Made by a program: the position numbers and the translations under genes
Shown here: positions 16,446 through 25,375 of the stretch, in pieces
Position numbering within the stretch: the stretch's first letter is position 1
Layout: the number at the start of each line of letters is the position of its first letter
Notes under the pieces: model-generated
Told to the model about the DNA's origin: nothing
The model's input: only the letters and a program-made list of their open reading frames with translations
Databases searched by the model: none
From: Emcibacteraceae bacterium
GTDB lineage: Bacteria > Pseudomonadota > Alphaproteobacteria > Sphingomonadales > Emcibacteraceae
Direction: 5' to 3'
Assembly: GCA_041396985.1 (NCBI GenBank)
Contig: JAWKXO010000001.1
Span: forward strand, 744,001-808,000
DNA: 64,000 nt

Positions 16446-18431
16446 TCACTCAAATTCCATTATGATTTCGTCAACAGCAAGGCTTCCCCCTGCCACTGCT
16501 GAAATTTTGGATACTCTGCCATCCTGTTCTGCACAAAGTATATTTTCCATTTTCATAGCCTCAATGACACAAAGCTTCTGTCCTTCTTTTACGTCTTCGC
16601 CTTCGGCCACATCAATTGAAACGACAAGGCCCGGCATTGGACATTGCAGATATTTTGACATATCAACCGGGGCTTTTTCAATCATATAGGATGCCAGTTC
16701 CTGTTCTCTCTGGCTTCTGACGTATATAACCTCACTGGCCCCGTCATAAGTCAGACGGTAGCCGTCTGAAAGATATTCAACTTCAACGCTTACTTTTTCA
16801 TCATTGATGACCGCTGAAAACACTGGCATCCCCGGCGCCCATAGCGTTTCCACACTATAGACAAGACCACCCGTAATGACATTACAGCCAGCCTGTGTCA
16901 TCAGGAAATTCGCCGGCTGAACTTCGCCATCAATCTGCACCTGCCAGGTTTCTGAAAAAGAACTGCTTTCCTCGTTCATTCGGCCGCTGATGGTTGATTG
17001 GCGACCTACTTCACAGGAATGAACGGTGGTTGCCACCGCAATCATTATATTCCAAGCTTCAAGGCTTACACTGCCACCGTTAAAGCCATCTTCATATTCT
17101 TCTTCAATAAATTTGGTTGAAATGTCACCGTTTTGAACGCGCGGGGATTTAAGAACGTCAGACAAGAATGCAATATTATGGCCGACCCCACGAATATAAT
17201 ATTCATCAAGTGCAAGTCGTAATTTTGCTATTGCCTCATCACGGTCAGACCCATAAGCAATGACCTTGGATATCATCGGATCATAATAAATGCTGATTTC
17301 GCTTCCCTCAAAAATACCGCTATCTATACGAATATTTTCATTCTGCTCGGGCTCAATATAGTTTGTGACCCGACCGGTTGAGGGCAGGAATCCACGCAGC
17401 GGATCTTCCGCATAGACACGGGCTTCAATCGCCCAGCCGTTGATCATGACTTTATCCTGGGTAATGGACAGACTTTCACCTGCTGCTACTCTAATCATCT
17501 GCTCCACCAGATCTATCCCAGTGACCAGCTCGGTTACCGGATGCTCCACCTGAAGCCTTGTATTCATTTCAAGGAAATAGAAATTCTGGTCCTTATCGAC
17601 AATAAACTCGACGGTTCCGGCAGAATTATAATTTACCGCTTTAGCCAGCGCGACAGACTGGTTACCCATTTTAACGCGCGTTTCCATATGCAGAAACGAG
17701 CTGGGTGCTTCCTCAATAACCTTCTGATGCCTGCGTTGAATTGAACATTCCCGCTCCGCAAGATAAATCACATTGCCATGATTATCACCAAGCACCTGAA
17801 TTTCAATATGCCTTGGGTTTTCAATGAATTTTTCGGCAAAAACACGATCATCGCCAAAACTTGATTTTGCCTCGTTGACAGCAGACTTAAACCCTTCCCT
17901 TGCCTCGTTGTCATTATAGACAACACGCATGCCTTTACCGCCACCGCCTGCTGATGCCTTTAACATAACAGGATAGCCGATTTCATTTGCGACCTTTACA
18001 GCTTCCTCAGCATCTTTAATGACACCAAGATAACCGGGAATGGTGTTAACCCTTGCTTTTTCCGCCAGCTTCTTTGAAGATATTTTATCCCCCATAACAC
18101 CTATTGCGTTCCTGTTGGGACCGATAAATGTTATGCCCGCTGCTTCCAGCTTTTCACAGAAATCTGCATTTTCCGATAAAAATCCATATCCCGGATGAAT
18201 GGAATCCGCGCCTGTGGTTTTTGCGGCTGCAATTATTTTTTCTGCATCCAGATAACTATCTGTGGCAGGAGCAGGACCAATACGAACTTTTTCATCCGCC
18301 ATCCTGACATGAAGGGCATCGGCATCCACATCGGAATAAACCGCCACTGTGGCAATACCCATTTTTCGGGCCGTTTTAATAACACGACAGGCAATTTCCC
18401 CCCGGTTTGCAATAAGAATTTTTTTAAACAT
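16446..18431 (-). CDS. pccA: Propionyl/acetyl-CoA carboxylase alpha subunit (biotin carboxylase + BCCP)
   Basis: Biotin-dependent carboxylase subunit of 661 residues. The biotin carboxylase half opens KKILIANRGEIACRVI, has the ATP-grasp glycine loop KASAGGGGKGMR, and the MNTRLQVEHPVTE active-site segment. A BT-type linker domain and a C-terminal biotinyl domain follow, with biotin attached at Lys627 in EAMKM. This layout is that of PccA, which with PccB makes methylmalonyl-CoA from propionyl-CoA. AGGAG lies six bases before the ATG. It is ten bases downstream of pccB, whose reading frame contains an internal stop, so the partner may be absent or made at low level. Confidence 0.94.
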   Translation of the reverse strand: MFKKILIANRGEIACRVIKTARKMGIATVAVYSDVDADALHVRMADEKVRIGPAPATDSYLDAEKIIAAAKTTGADSIHPGYGFLSENADFCEKLEAAGITFIGPNRNAIGVMGDKISSKKLAEKARVNTIPGYLGVIKDAEEAVKVANEIGYPVMLKASAGGGGKGMRVVYNDNEAREGFKSAVNEAKSSFGDDRVFAEKFIENPRHIEIQVLGDNHGNVIYLAERECSIQRRHQKVIEEAPSSFLHMETRVKMGNQSVALAKAVNYNSAGTVEFIVDKDQNFYFLEMNTRLQVEHPVTELVTGIDLVEQMIRVAAGESLSITQDKVMINGWAIEARVYAEDPLRGFLPSTGRVTNYIEPEQNENIRIDSGIFEGSEISIYYDPMISKVIAYGSDRDEAIAKLRLALDEYYIRGVGHNIAFLSDVLKSPRVQNGDISTKFIEEEYEDGFNGGSVSLEAWNIMIAVATTVHSCEVGRQSTISGRMNEESSSFSETWQVQIDGEVQPANFLMTQAGCNVITGGLVYSVETLWAPGMPVFSAVINDEKVSVEVEYLSDGYRLTYDGASEVIYVRSQREQELASYMIEKAPVDMSKYLQCPMPGLVVSIDVAEGEDVKEGQKLCVIEAMKMENILCAEQDGRVSKISAVAGGSLAVDEIIMEFE

Positions 18432-18440
18432 CTCTCACTC

Positions 18441-19973
18441 CTAAAGCGGTATATTGTCGTGTTTTTTCCAGGGATTCTGGAGATCTTTATTTTTAAGCAT
18501 TCTGAGGCCACGGCTGATCCGCCGTCTGGTCGCGTGGGGCATGATCACATCATCAATATAGCCGCGACGGGCGGCAACAAAGGGGTTTGCAAATTTTTCT
18601 GAATATTCATTTGTTTTTGCGACAAGTTTTTCCGGGTCCTTTGCTTCTTCCCTGAAAATAATTTTCACCGCCCCTTCCGCGCCCATTACGGCAATTTCCG
18701 CCGTTGGCCAAGCGAAATTAAGGTCTCCCCGCAAATGCTTGGAGGCCATCACATCATAGGCACCGCCATAGGCTTTACGAGTAATGATCGTAATTTTTGG
18801 AACCGTCGCTTCACCATAAGCAAAAAGCAGCTTGGCCCCATGTTTGATCACCCCGCCATATTCCTGCGCCGTACCCGGCAGGAACCCGGGCACATCAACA
18901 TAAGTAATGATTGGAATACTGAAACAGTCACAGAACCGCACAAAGCGAGCCGCTTTTCTGGACGCATCATTATCAAGGCAACCTGCTAACACCATCGGCT
19001 GGTTGGCGACAATGCCGACTGTTGAGCCCTCAATCCGGGCAAAACCGGTAATGATATTTTTGGCATATTTAGGTTGAATTTCAAAAAAATCGCCTTCATC
19101 AACTGTCTTCCGGATTAGCTCGTGCATATCATAGGGATGATTTGGATTGGCCGGGATAAGGCTATCGAGCGATTCTTCTTCACGGTCACGCTTATCAAAT
19201 GTCTGTCTTGTTGGTGGTTTTTCCCTGTTATTGAGGGGCAGAAAATCGATCAGTCGTCTTGTCTGTTTAATCGCTTCCACATCATTTTCATAGGCATGGT
19301 CCGCAACGCCGGAACGGACCGTGTGGGTGGTTGCGCCACCTTATTCTTCCTGAGTTACGGTTTCATTGGTCACCGTTTTAACCACATCGGGGCCGGTCAC
19401 AAACATGTAGGAGCTATCCTTGACCATAAAAATGAAATCTGTCATAGCCGGTGAATATACAGCCCCACCGGCACAGGGCCCCATAATAAGGGAAATTTGC
19501 GGAACAACGCCGGATGCAAGCACATTCTGCTGAAAGACTTCCGCATATCCGGCAAGGGCTGATACCCCTTCCTGAATACGGGCGCCACCGGAATCATTAA
19601 TGCCGATAATCGGTGCACCGTTTTTCATTGCCATTTCCATTATTTTGCAGATTTTTTCCGCGTGTGTCTCTGAAAGCGACCCACCAAAAACCGTAAAATC
19701 CTGACTATAAACAAAAATCAGGCGACCATTTACAGTACCGGACCCGATGACAACACCATCACCGGCCACTTTGTTATTTTCCATGCCGAAATCGATGGAT
19801 CGATGTTCCTTAAACATGTCATATTCTTCGAAACTTCCTGCATCCACCAGCAGTTCAATCCTCTCACGCGCCGTAAGCTTCCCTTTGGCATGCTGAGCGT
19901 TAATTCGTGCCTCGCCACCGCCTAAACGGGCGGACTGCCGCCTTTCCTCAAGTTTATCAAGGATATCCTGCAT
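18441..19973 (-). pseudogene. pccB: Propionyl-CoA carboxylase beta subunit interrupted by an in-frame TAA
   Basis: Carboxyltransferase subunit of propionyl-CoA carboxylase. The first 210 codons (19973 down to 19344) encode a normal PccB N-terminus, including GGGEARINAQHAKGKLTARER and the oxyanion-hole segment SGGARIQEGV. They are followed by TAA at 19341-19343, which falls where the conserved leucine of E-E-L-G-G-A is expected. Immediately after, without frame change, translation continues GGATTHTVRSGVADHAYEND and on through VDVPGFLPGTAQE and YGGAYDVMASKH to the true stop. Ignoring the TAA, the gene has 510 codons, the normal family length. A TTA-to-TAA substitution, a sequencing error or readthrough would explain it. 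The ATG at 19280 is an internal codon, not a credible new start. Confidence 0.85.
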
Positions 19974-20033
19974 TTATTCTCTCCCAACAATAATGTTACC
20001 AATCAGTAACATAAAAACACCCTGCCCTACAAC

Positions 20034-20744
20034 TTATTTTTTTGTTTCCTGCCCCCGGGTCAGTTTTAGAAAATAGTCAGCATTTGCCAGCTCAGTTTTT
20101 AATGCTGATCTTCTTCGTTCCGCCTCTTCATCAATTCCCCATTCTGATGCTTGAAAATTCTCATCCAGATGGCCTGCTTCCCATGCCTGTTCAAGGCTTT
20201 GGTGACCACTGAAAAGACTTAACCCGACTGTTACAGAGCCAGTTACAGTGATCATGGTATATAGGGCCGTTAGCTCAAAACTTTCCATTTTTTCAAAAAT
20301 TATACGAAATTTATCCAGTTGCACACGATCCTGCTCAACAAAAATTATGCCCGTTGATAATTTTAGCTTTATGTCAAATTGATCCTTTAACCAGTCCAGC
20401 AATGGATTCCACATGCTGTTCTGTAATTCAACAAGAGTATCAGGTGCTTCAGCACGATAACAAAGCTGATCACTGCCGGCAAAGCTGATCATTTCATTGA
20501 TCAGCTCTTCTCTTCTTTTTCCAACTCGGTCAATGGCCGTATTTACAAGTTTAAAAATAGGCATAGTCGCCGGTTTTATATCCTTATCCTGATCATCCCA
20601 TTCCTTGGCAACGGCTTCTGCCATTTTCCGGGTAGGCATGAGACAAGGGCTTTTTTCTGGCGTTTTTACTTTTTTTCCATCCAGTAATACAAAATACCCG
20701 CCGTTTTCCTTTTCTACGGTTACTTGTTTATAAAATCTTTTCAT
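20034..20744 (-). CDS. ATP12-family F1-ATPase assembly chaperone
   Basis: ATP12 binds the F1 alpha subunit and prevents its aggregation during ATP synthase assembly; homologues occur in mitochondria and alphaproteobacteria. The 236-residue protein starts KRFYKQVTVEKENGGYFVLLDGKKVKTP, the typical ATP12 N-domain, with LVNTAIDRVGKRREELINEM and the acidic C-terminal helix WGIDEEAERRR also diagnostic. Its ATG abuts the stop of the HAD gene, and the operon order HAD phosphatase, ATP12 recalls that of other alphaproteobacteria. No ATP synthase gene is nearby. Confidence 0.9.
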   Translation of the reverse strand: MKRFYKQVTVEKENGGYFVLLDGKKVKTPEKSPCLMPTRKMAEAVAKEWDDQDKDIKPATMPIFKLVNTAIDRVGKRREELINEMISFAGSDQLCYRAEAPDTLVELQNSMWNPLLDWLKDQFDIKLKLSTGIIFVEQDRVQLDKFRIIFEKMESFELTALYTMITVTGSVTVGLSLFSGHQSLEQAWEAGHLDENFQASEWGIDEEAERRRSALKTELANADYFLKLTRGQETKK

Positions 20745-21410
20745 TTACTCTTTCATCAATTCGACAAGTTCGGAAATATGACTGATAATATGATGGGCTC
20801 CAGACGATATTAGCTCATGTGTTTCATGATAGCCCCATGTTACACCGACCGATCTGACGCCGGCCTGTTTTGCCATAATCATATCATAGGTGGTATCACC
20901 GATCATCACTGCATTTTCTTTTTTGACACCGGTTTCTGCAAGGGCGACATTAATCATGGACGGGTCGGGTTTCCCCGGACCATCATCGGCCGTATTCAAG
21001 GTAACAAAATGTCCGTCAAGCCCGTGATTATGAAGTGTCTTTTTTAAACCTCTTGAAGACTTACCCGTCGCGATCCCAAGCAATATTCCCATCTTATCAA
21101 GTTCGAGGATCACTTCTCTTACGCCATCATATAAAGGCTCATGCTGATCATCCAGCGTTCTTAAAAACTGGAAATGTTCAATAAATTCCTTCTGCAGCCG
21201 ACCATGGTCAATTTCCTTTAGGTCAGGATAAACCCGTGTAATCGCTTCATATAGTGAAAGCCCGACAATTCGTCTGACCGGCTCATCACCGGGATAAGGA
21301 ATATTGCATCTCTCACTGGCCATTTTCATGGAACTTATAATCATATGCTGACCATCGACCAGCGTTCCATCACAATCAAATATCGCCAGCTTCAGATCAC
21401 TAGACATCAT
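20745..21410 (-). CDS. HAD-superfamily hydrolase (phosphoglycolate-phosphatase-like)
   Basis: Subfamily IA HAD phosphatase of about 221 residues. Motif I is FDCDGTLVD, motif II the Thr in GIATGKSSRG, motif III the Lys in PGKPDPSM, and motif IV MIGDTTYDMIMA. The cap domain sits between motifs I and II. The start is ATG at 21410 (GAGG six bases upstream) or the adjacent ATG at 21407; a longer frame to 21455 lies inside the upstream gene. It overlaps the end of the pseudouridine-synthase gene by 11 bases. The substrate is unknown. Confidence 0.88.
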   Translation of the reverse strand: MMSSDLKLAIFDCDGTLVDGQHMIISSMKMASERCNIPYPGDEPVRRIVGLSLYEAITRVYPDLKEIDHGRLQKEFIEHFQFLRTLDDQHEPLYDGVREVILELDKMGILLGIATGKSSRGLKKTLHNHGLDGHFVTLNTADDGPGKPDPSMINVALAETGVKKENAVMIGDTTYDMIMAKQAGVRSVGVTWGYHETHELISSGAHHIISHISELVELMKE

Positions 21411-22389
21411 CCATTTCCTCAAACGGGTCACTGATATCATCGTCATCAAAACCAAATAATGCCCAGCTTTCCTTCATGTGGGTGGGAAGTGCCGCCTTAA
21501 CCGATAGAGTGCCCCCATCCGGATGGTCAATGTCAAGCGATCTTGCATGCAAGTGGAGTTTCCTGCTGACAGGACCGTCAATAAAAGCATCCTTGCCGCC
21601 ATATTTACCATCACCGACAATTGGCGTTCCGAGCAACGTTGCATGGACCCTGATCTGATGGGTTCTGCCGGTTACGGGTCTGAATGCCATCCAGGTTGCC
21701 GTATCTGCGGCACTATCCATCATTTTAAAATCTGTCACCGCGCGTTTTCCGTCATCTGAAACCGCCATTCGCTCCCCCCGTGACCCCGGTTCCTTATCAA
21801 GTGGCGCCTGAATGACCCCCTCCATCTGGCTGGGCCGCCCCTTCACCAACGCCCAATATATTTTATTGGTTTTTCTTTTTTTGAAACTTTCGGTAAGTTT
21901 TTTTGCGCTTGCCGCCGTGCGAGCGATGACAAGTATCCCGCTGGTGTCTTTATCTATCCGATGAACCAGTTTCGGTTTTTCTTTTGATTTTCCCTGCAAT
22001 GCGCCCAGCATACCATCAACATGACGCGGAGTATTTGTCCCACCCTGTACCGCCAGACCCGGTAACTTGTTCAGGACAATAACACTGTCATCCTGATAGA
22101 TGACCATATTGCGCATCAGTGCTGCATCATCGTCCGAGATTTTATTAACCGCTTTGGGTTTGTCCAATTGTGTTCTTTCTTCCTTTCCCAGCGGTGGAAG
22201 TCTGATTTCCATACCACCTTCTAGTCGAAAGTTTGCCTTTACCCGTTTCCCGTCAACCCGCACTTCACCCTTACGCAAGATTTTTGACAATCGTCCATAA
22301 CTAAGCCCTGGAAAATGAACTTTAAACCATTTATCAAGCCGCCAGTCACTTTCACTGTCCTTGACATATTCACGTGTTACGCCAGACAT
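21400..22389 (-). CDS. rluC: RluA-family 23S rRNA pseudouridine synthase (RluC-like)
   Basis: Isomerises specific uridines of 23S rRNA. The 329-residue protein has an N-terminal S4 RNA-binding domain (about 14-70, with SYGRLSKILRKGEVRVDGKR) and a pseudouridine-synthase domain with the catalytic Asp146 in HRIDKDTSG. RPVTGRTHQIRVH and HLHARSLDI are the later family motifs. Presence of S4 and the motif order suit RluC (E. coli U955, U2504, U2580), but RluD-like specificity cannot be excluded. Together with the following HAD and ATP12 genes it forms a tightly packed operon. Confidence 0.88.
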   Translation of the reverse strand: MSGVTREYVKDSESDWRLDKWFKVHFPGLSYGRLSKILRKGEVRVDGKRVKANFRLEGGMEIRLPPLGKEERTQLDKPKAVNKISDDDAALMRNMVIYQDDSVIVLNKLPGLAVQGGTNTPRHVDGMLGALQGKSKEKPKLVHRIDKDTSGILVIARTAASAKKLTESFKKRKTNKIYWALVKGRPSQMEGVIQAPLDKEPGSRGERMAVSDDGKRAVTDFKMMDSAADTATWMAFRPVTGRTHQIRVHATLLGTPIVGDGKYGGKDAFIDGPVSRKLHLHARSLDIDHPDGGTLSVKAALPTHMKESWALFGFDDDDISDPFEEMDDV

Positions 22390-22398
22390 AAACTATCC

Positions 22399-22776
22399 TT
22401 ATAGAACCGTACGGCCGGCAAAAATACCGGCAAATAATGCGACTATTCCGGCAAACATGGTGCCAAAGATATAAATAGCCGCTGTGTAGAACTGATCACG
22501 CTCGAGCATCAGTCCGACCTCCATTGAAAAGGAAGAAAAAGTCGTAAACCCGCCAAGGATCCCAACCACAATAAATCCCTGCCATTCGTGAGCCAGATTC
22601 ATACGAAGAGCCATTAATTCAACCAATAATCCAATCAGGAACGATCCAACAATATTTACCGTAAACGTGCCCCATGGAAAGCCGGGCCCCATAATATTAA
22701 ACATCAGTCGACCGACAAGAAACCGCCCTGTCGCACCGATGGCCCCTCCTGCTGCAACTGCTAAAATCATATTCAT
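22399..22776 (-). CDS. crcB: CrcB/Fluc fluoride channel
   Basis: Small dual-topology fluoride exporter of 125 residues with four hydrophobic helices. Family marks are GGAIGATGRFLVGR, the WGTFTVNIVGSFLIGL helix with the pore Asn, and GGFTTFSSFSMEV with the phenylalanine-box residues. The start at 22776 is chosen because GGGAG lies eight bases upstream; an earlier ATG at 22791 lacks this. It is a single gene upstream of the rluC operon. No fluoride-riboswitch sequence was recognised in its leader. Confidence 0.93.
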   Translation of the reverse strand: MNMILAVAAGGAIGATGRFLVGRLMFNIMGPGFPWGTFTVNIVGSFLIGLLVELMALRMNLAHEWQGFIVVGILGGFTTFSSFSMEVGLMLERDQFYTAAIYIFGTMFAGIVALFAGIFAGRTVL

Positions 22777-22787
22777 AAAAATCACTC

Positions 22788-22869
22788 CCATAGAACTGTT
22801 TACATTATTGTCTTTTACCCGTAATTATAAAATAATCAAAATTTATTAGATTATAAACCATAGAACTGT
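22788..22869. repeat. 12-bp direct repeat pair between crcB and cfa
   Basis: CCATAGAACTGT occurs exactly at 22788-22799 and again at 22858-22869, 70 bases apart, in the 98-bp divergent intergenic region. The left copy abuts the crcB ribosome-binding site; the right copy ends five bases before the cfa ATG. Between them TTGTCT (22808-22813) and AATAAT (22831-22836), spaced 17, form a possible cfa promoter. The repeat could be a regulator site shared by both genes; no binder is identified. Confidence 0.5.
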
Positions 22870-22874
22870 GATCC

Positions 22875-24062
22875 ATGTTTCCATTATCAATATTCTTAAA
22901 TAAGCTCATCAAACAGGGTACTTTAAATGTTATCGATGCAGAAGGAAAAACACATAAATTTTCCGGAAGCCCTGACCCGGAAATTACGATCAGACTTCAT
23001 AATAAATCCGTGAAATGGAAATTATTCTTCTGGCCAGATCTTAAGGCCGGAGAATCCTATATGGATGGCAGTCTGACGATAGAACCGCCTCATACTGTAT
23101 ATGATTTTCTTGCTTTCATAACAAAGAATATGGAATGGCGGCCGGATAATCCGTTCCACCTTATGGGCGGTGATCCATATAGCCGTTTCAAAGGATGGCT
23201 CGGGCAAATGAATAAAGCTGCCAAAGCCAAAGATAACGTCGCTCATCATTATGATCTGTCCGATGATCTTTATGATTTATTTCTGGATGCCAACCGGCAA
23301 TATTCTTCAGCAGTCTTCAAATATCCGGATGACAGTCTTGAACAGGCACAGATTAATAAAATGGATCTGATCACCAATAAGCTGCTTTTAAAACCGGACC
23401 ATAAAGTGCTTGATATTGGCTGTGGCTGGGGTGGGTTAAGTCTTCATATCAACAAGCGGACCGGCGCAAGCGTAACCGGCGTAACGTTAAGTGAAGAACA
23501 ATTAAAGGTCGCGAATGGCAATGCTGAAAAAATTGACGGTGTTCATTTTGAGCTTTGTGATTATCGTAATGTGAAAGAAAAATTTGACCGTGTGGTCTCT
23601 GTTGGCATGTTCGAGCATGTCGGACGCAGTCAATATAATACCTATTTCAAAAAAATATATGAATGTCTGAAAGATGATGGTGTAGCTCTTGTCCACACCA
23701 TAGCCCGTGCTGACGGACCGGGGGAAACAGACCCCTGGACCAAAAAATATATTTTCCCGGGCGGTTATGCACCTGCCCTTTCCGAAATTGCTCCGGCCAT
23801 TGAAAAAAGCGGCCTTTATATTACCGATGTTGAGATTTTAAGACTTCATTATGCCAAGACATTATGCGAATGGCGAAAACGGGTTGAAGAGAACAGAGAA
23901 AAAATTATCGAGCTTTATGACGATCGTTTTTTAAGAATGTGGGAATTTTATCTCGCCAGTGCAGAATGCGCTTTCAGAAATCTTGGTCATGTGGTCATGC
24001 AATTTCAACTGGCGAAAAAACAGGATAATGTACCGCTTCATCGCAGCTATCTCTGCAGTTAG
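22875..24062 (+). CDS. cfa: Cyclopropane-fatty-acyl-phospholipid synthase
   Basis: SAM-dependent methyltransferase acting on unsaturated acyl chains of membrane phospholipids. The 395-residue protein has the N-terminal lipid-binding part (IKQGTLNVIDAEG) and the catalytic part with HHYDLSDDLYDLFLD, the SAM-binding LDIGCGWGGLSL, and GVTLSEEQL. FEHVGRSQYNTYF carries bicarbonate-site and catalytic residues, and IFPGGYAP is conserved. No Shine-Dalgarno precedes the ATG, though the N-terminus fits the family. The stop interlocks with the convergent rarA gene (TTAG at 24059-24062). Confidence 0.94.
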   Translation: MFPLSIFLNKLIKQGTLNVIDAEGKTHKFSGSPDPEITIRLHNKSVKWKLFFWPDLKAGESYMDGSLTIEPPHTVYDFLAFITKNMEWRPDNPFHLMGGDPYSRFKGWLGQMNKAAKAKDNVAHHYDLSDDLYDLFLDANRQYSSAVFKYPDDSLEQAQINKMDLITNKLLLKPDHKVLDIGCGWGGLSLHINKRTGASVTGVTLSEEQLKVANGNAEKIDGVHFELCDYRNVKEKFDRVVSVGMFEHVGRSQYNTYFKKIYECLKDDGVALVHTIARADGPGETDPWTKKYIFPGGYAPALSEIAPAIEKSGLYITDVEILRLHYAKTLCEWRKRVEENREKIIELYDDRFLRMWEFYLASAECAFRNLGHVVMQFQLAKKQDNVPLHRSYLCS

Positions 24063-25360
24063 CTTTTTTCTGACCTGAGCTTTTTCCAATAATCAAGCCG
24101 TTTCTGGATTTCTCTCTCAAACCCTCTGGTTACGGGTTTGTAAAATTCTTCCCGCGGCAGATTATCCGGAAAATAGTTTTGTCCTGAGAACCCGTCCTCT
24201 GTATCATGGTCATATTGGTAATCCTTGCCATATCCCATTTCCTTCATCATTTTTGTCGGTGCATTCAGAATATGCATCGGCGGGTTTAAAGAGCCGGTTT
24301 CTTTTGCTCTTCGGAATGATGCTTTTTGTGCTTTATATACTGCATTGGATTTCGGTGCTGTCCCCAGGTAAATAACCGCCTGGGCGATCGCTATCTCCCC
24401 TTCGGGTGAGCCAAGAAATTCATATACTTCGCGGGCGGCATTTGCCTGTATCACAGCCTGCGGATCAGCAAGACCGATATCTTCCACCGCAAAGCGAACA
24501 AGCCTCCTGAGGATATATAGTGGCTCCTCACCACCTGCCAGCATACGTGCTGCCCAGTAAAGCGCTGCATCAGTGTCGGAGCCACGCAAGGATTTATGAA
24601 GGGCAGAAATCAGATTATAATGACCTTCGCGGTCTTTATCATAAACGGGAGCGCGCTTCTGTAAAATCTGCAACAGTGAATTGGGGTCAAGATCAGCATC
24701 AAATTCAAGACCCAGTAATATTTCTGCCAGATTAAGCAGATAGCGACCATCACCGTCAGCCATATTATATAAAAGGGCTCTGGCTTCTGCAGTTAAAGGC
24801 AGCTCTTTACTTTCCAGCTTTTCGGCCCTTTTTAAAAGCTCCTCCATCGCACGGTTATCAAGCCTGTTCAGGGTCAAAACCTGCATCCGTGAAAGCAACG
24901 CGGCATTCAGCTCAAAAGACGGGTTTTCCGTCGTCGCCCCAACCAGAACGATGGTTCCATCCTCAACATAGGGTAAAAATCCATCCTGTTGAGAACGGTT
25001 AAACCGGTGAATCTCATCAACGAATAGCAGCGTTCCCTGTCCGGTTTTGCGCCTTGCCTTCGCGGCTTCAAAACATTTCCTTAAATCGGCAACGCCTGAA
25101 AAAACAGCCGATATCTGCTCGAAATAAAGATTTACATTTTCGGCCAGCAATCTTGCTGTGGTGGTCTTTCCTGTTCCTGGGGGACCCCAGAAAATTATGG
25201 ACGATAAATGCCCGGCCTTTAACATACGACCCAAAGTTCCATTGGGATCAGTCAGATGCCCCTGCCCAACAACGTCTTCAATCTTTCCTGGGCGCAACCG
25301 ATCCGCAAGAGGACGTGGAGCCCCTTCATCCAGACCGGCTTTTTCAAATAAGTCACTCAT
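24059..25360 (-). CDS. rarA: RarA/MgsA replication-associated recombination AAA+ ATPase
   Basis: Clamp-loader-like ATPase that acts at stalled replication forks. The 433-residue protein has Walker A GPPGTGKTTTARLL, Walker B LLFVDEIHRFNRSQQD, sensor 1 VGATTENPSFELN and the arginine-finger segment LLSRMQVL. The C-terminal tetramerisation domain contains SALHKSLRGSDTDAALYW and QYDHDTEDGFSGQNYFPDNL. The gene starts 15 bases after the upstream deg gene and is likely co-transcribed with it. Confidence 0.95.
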   Translation of the reverse strand: MSDLFEKAGLDEGAPRPLADRLRPGKIEDVVGQGHLTDPNGTLGRMLKAGHLSSIIFWGPPGTGKTTTARLLAENVNLYFEQISAVFSGVADLRKCFEAAKARRKTGQGTLLFVDEIHRFNRSQQDGFLPYVEDGTIVLVGATTENPSFELNAALLSRMQVLTLNRLDNRAMEELLKRAEKLESKELPLTAEARALLYNMADGDGRYLLNLAEILLGLEFDADLDPNSLLQILQKRAPVYDKDREGHYNLISALHKSLRGSDTDAALYWAARMLAGGEEPLYILRRLVRFAVEDIGLADPQAVIQANAAREVYEFLGSPEGEIAIAQAVIYLGTAPKSNAVYKAQKASFRRAKETGSLNPPMHILNAPTKMMKEMGYGKDYQYDHDTEDGFSGQNYFPDNLPREEFYKPVTRGFEREIQKRLDYWKKLRSEKS

Positions 25361-25375
25361 AAAAAGATAATGAGG

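Noticed and set aside
18441..19280. Independent 279-residue carboxyltransferase gene starting at 19280
   Set aside because: The ATG is an internal codon of pccB in the same frame as the upstream part; no ribosome-binding site and the missing N-terminal half is present just upstream.
19341..19343. Selenocysteine, pyrrolysine or frameshift explanation for the pccB stop
   Set aside because: The codon is TAA, not TGA or TAG, and the frame is unchanged on both sides.
22777..22874. Fluoride riboswitch before crcB
   Set aside because: The leader is short and AT-rich, with no recognisable crcB-motif core.
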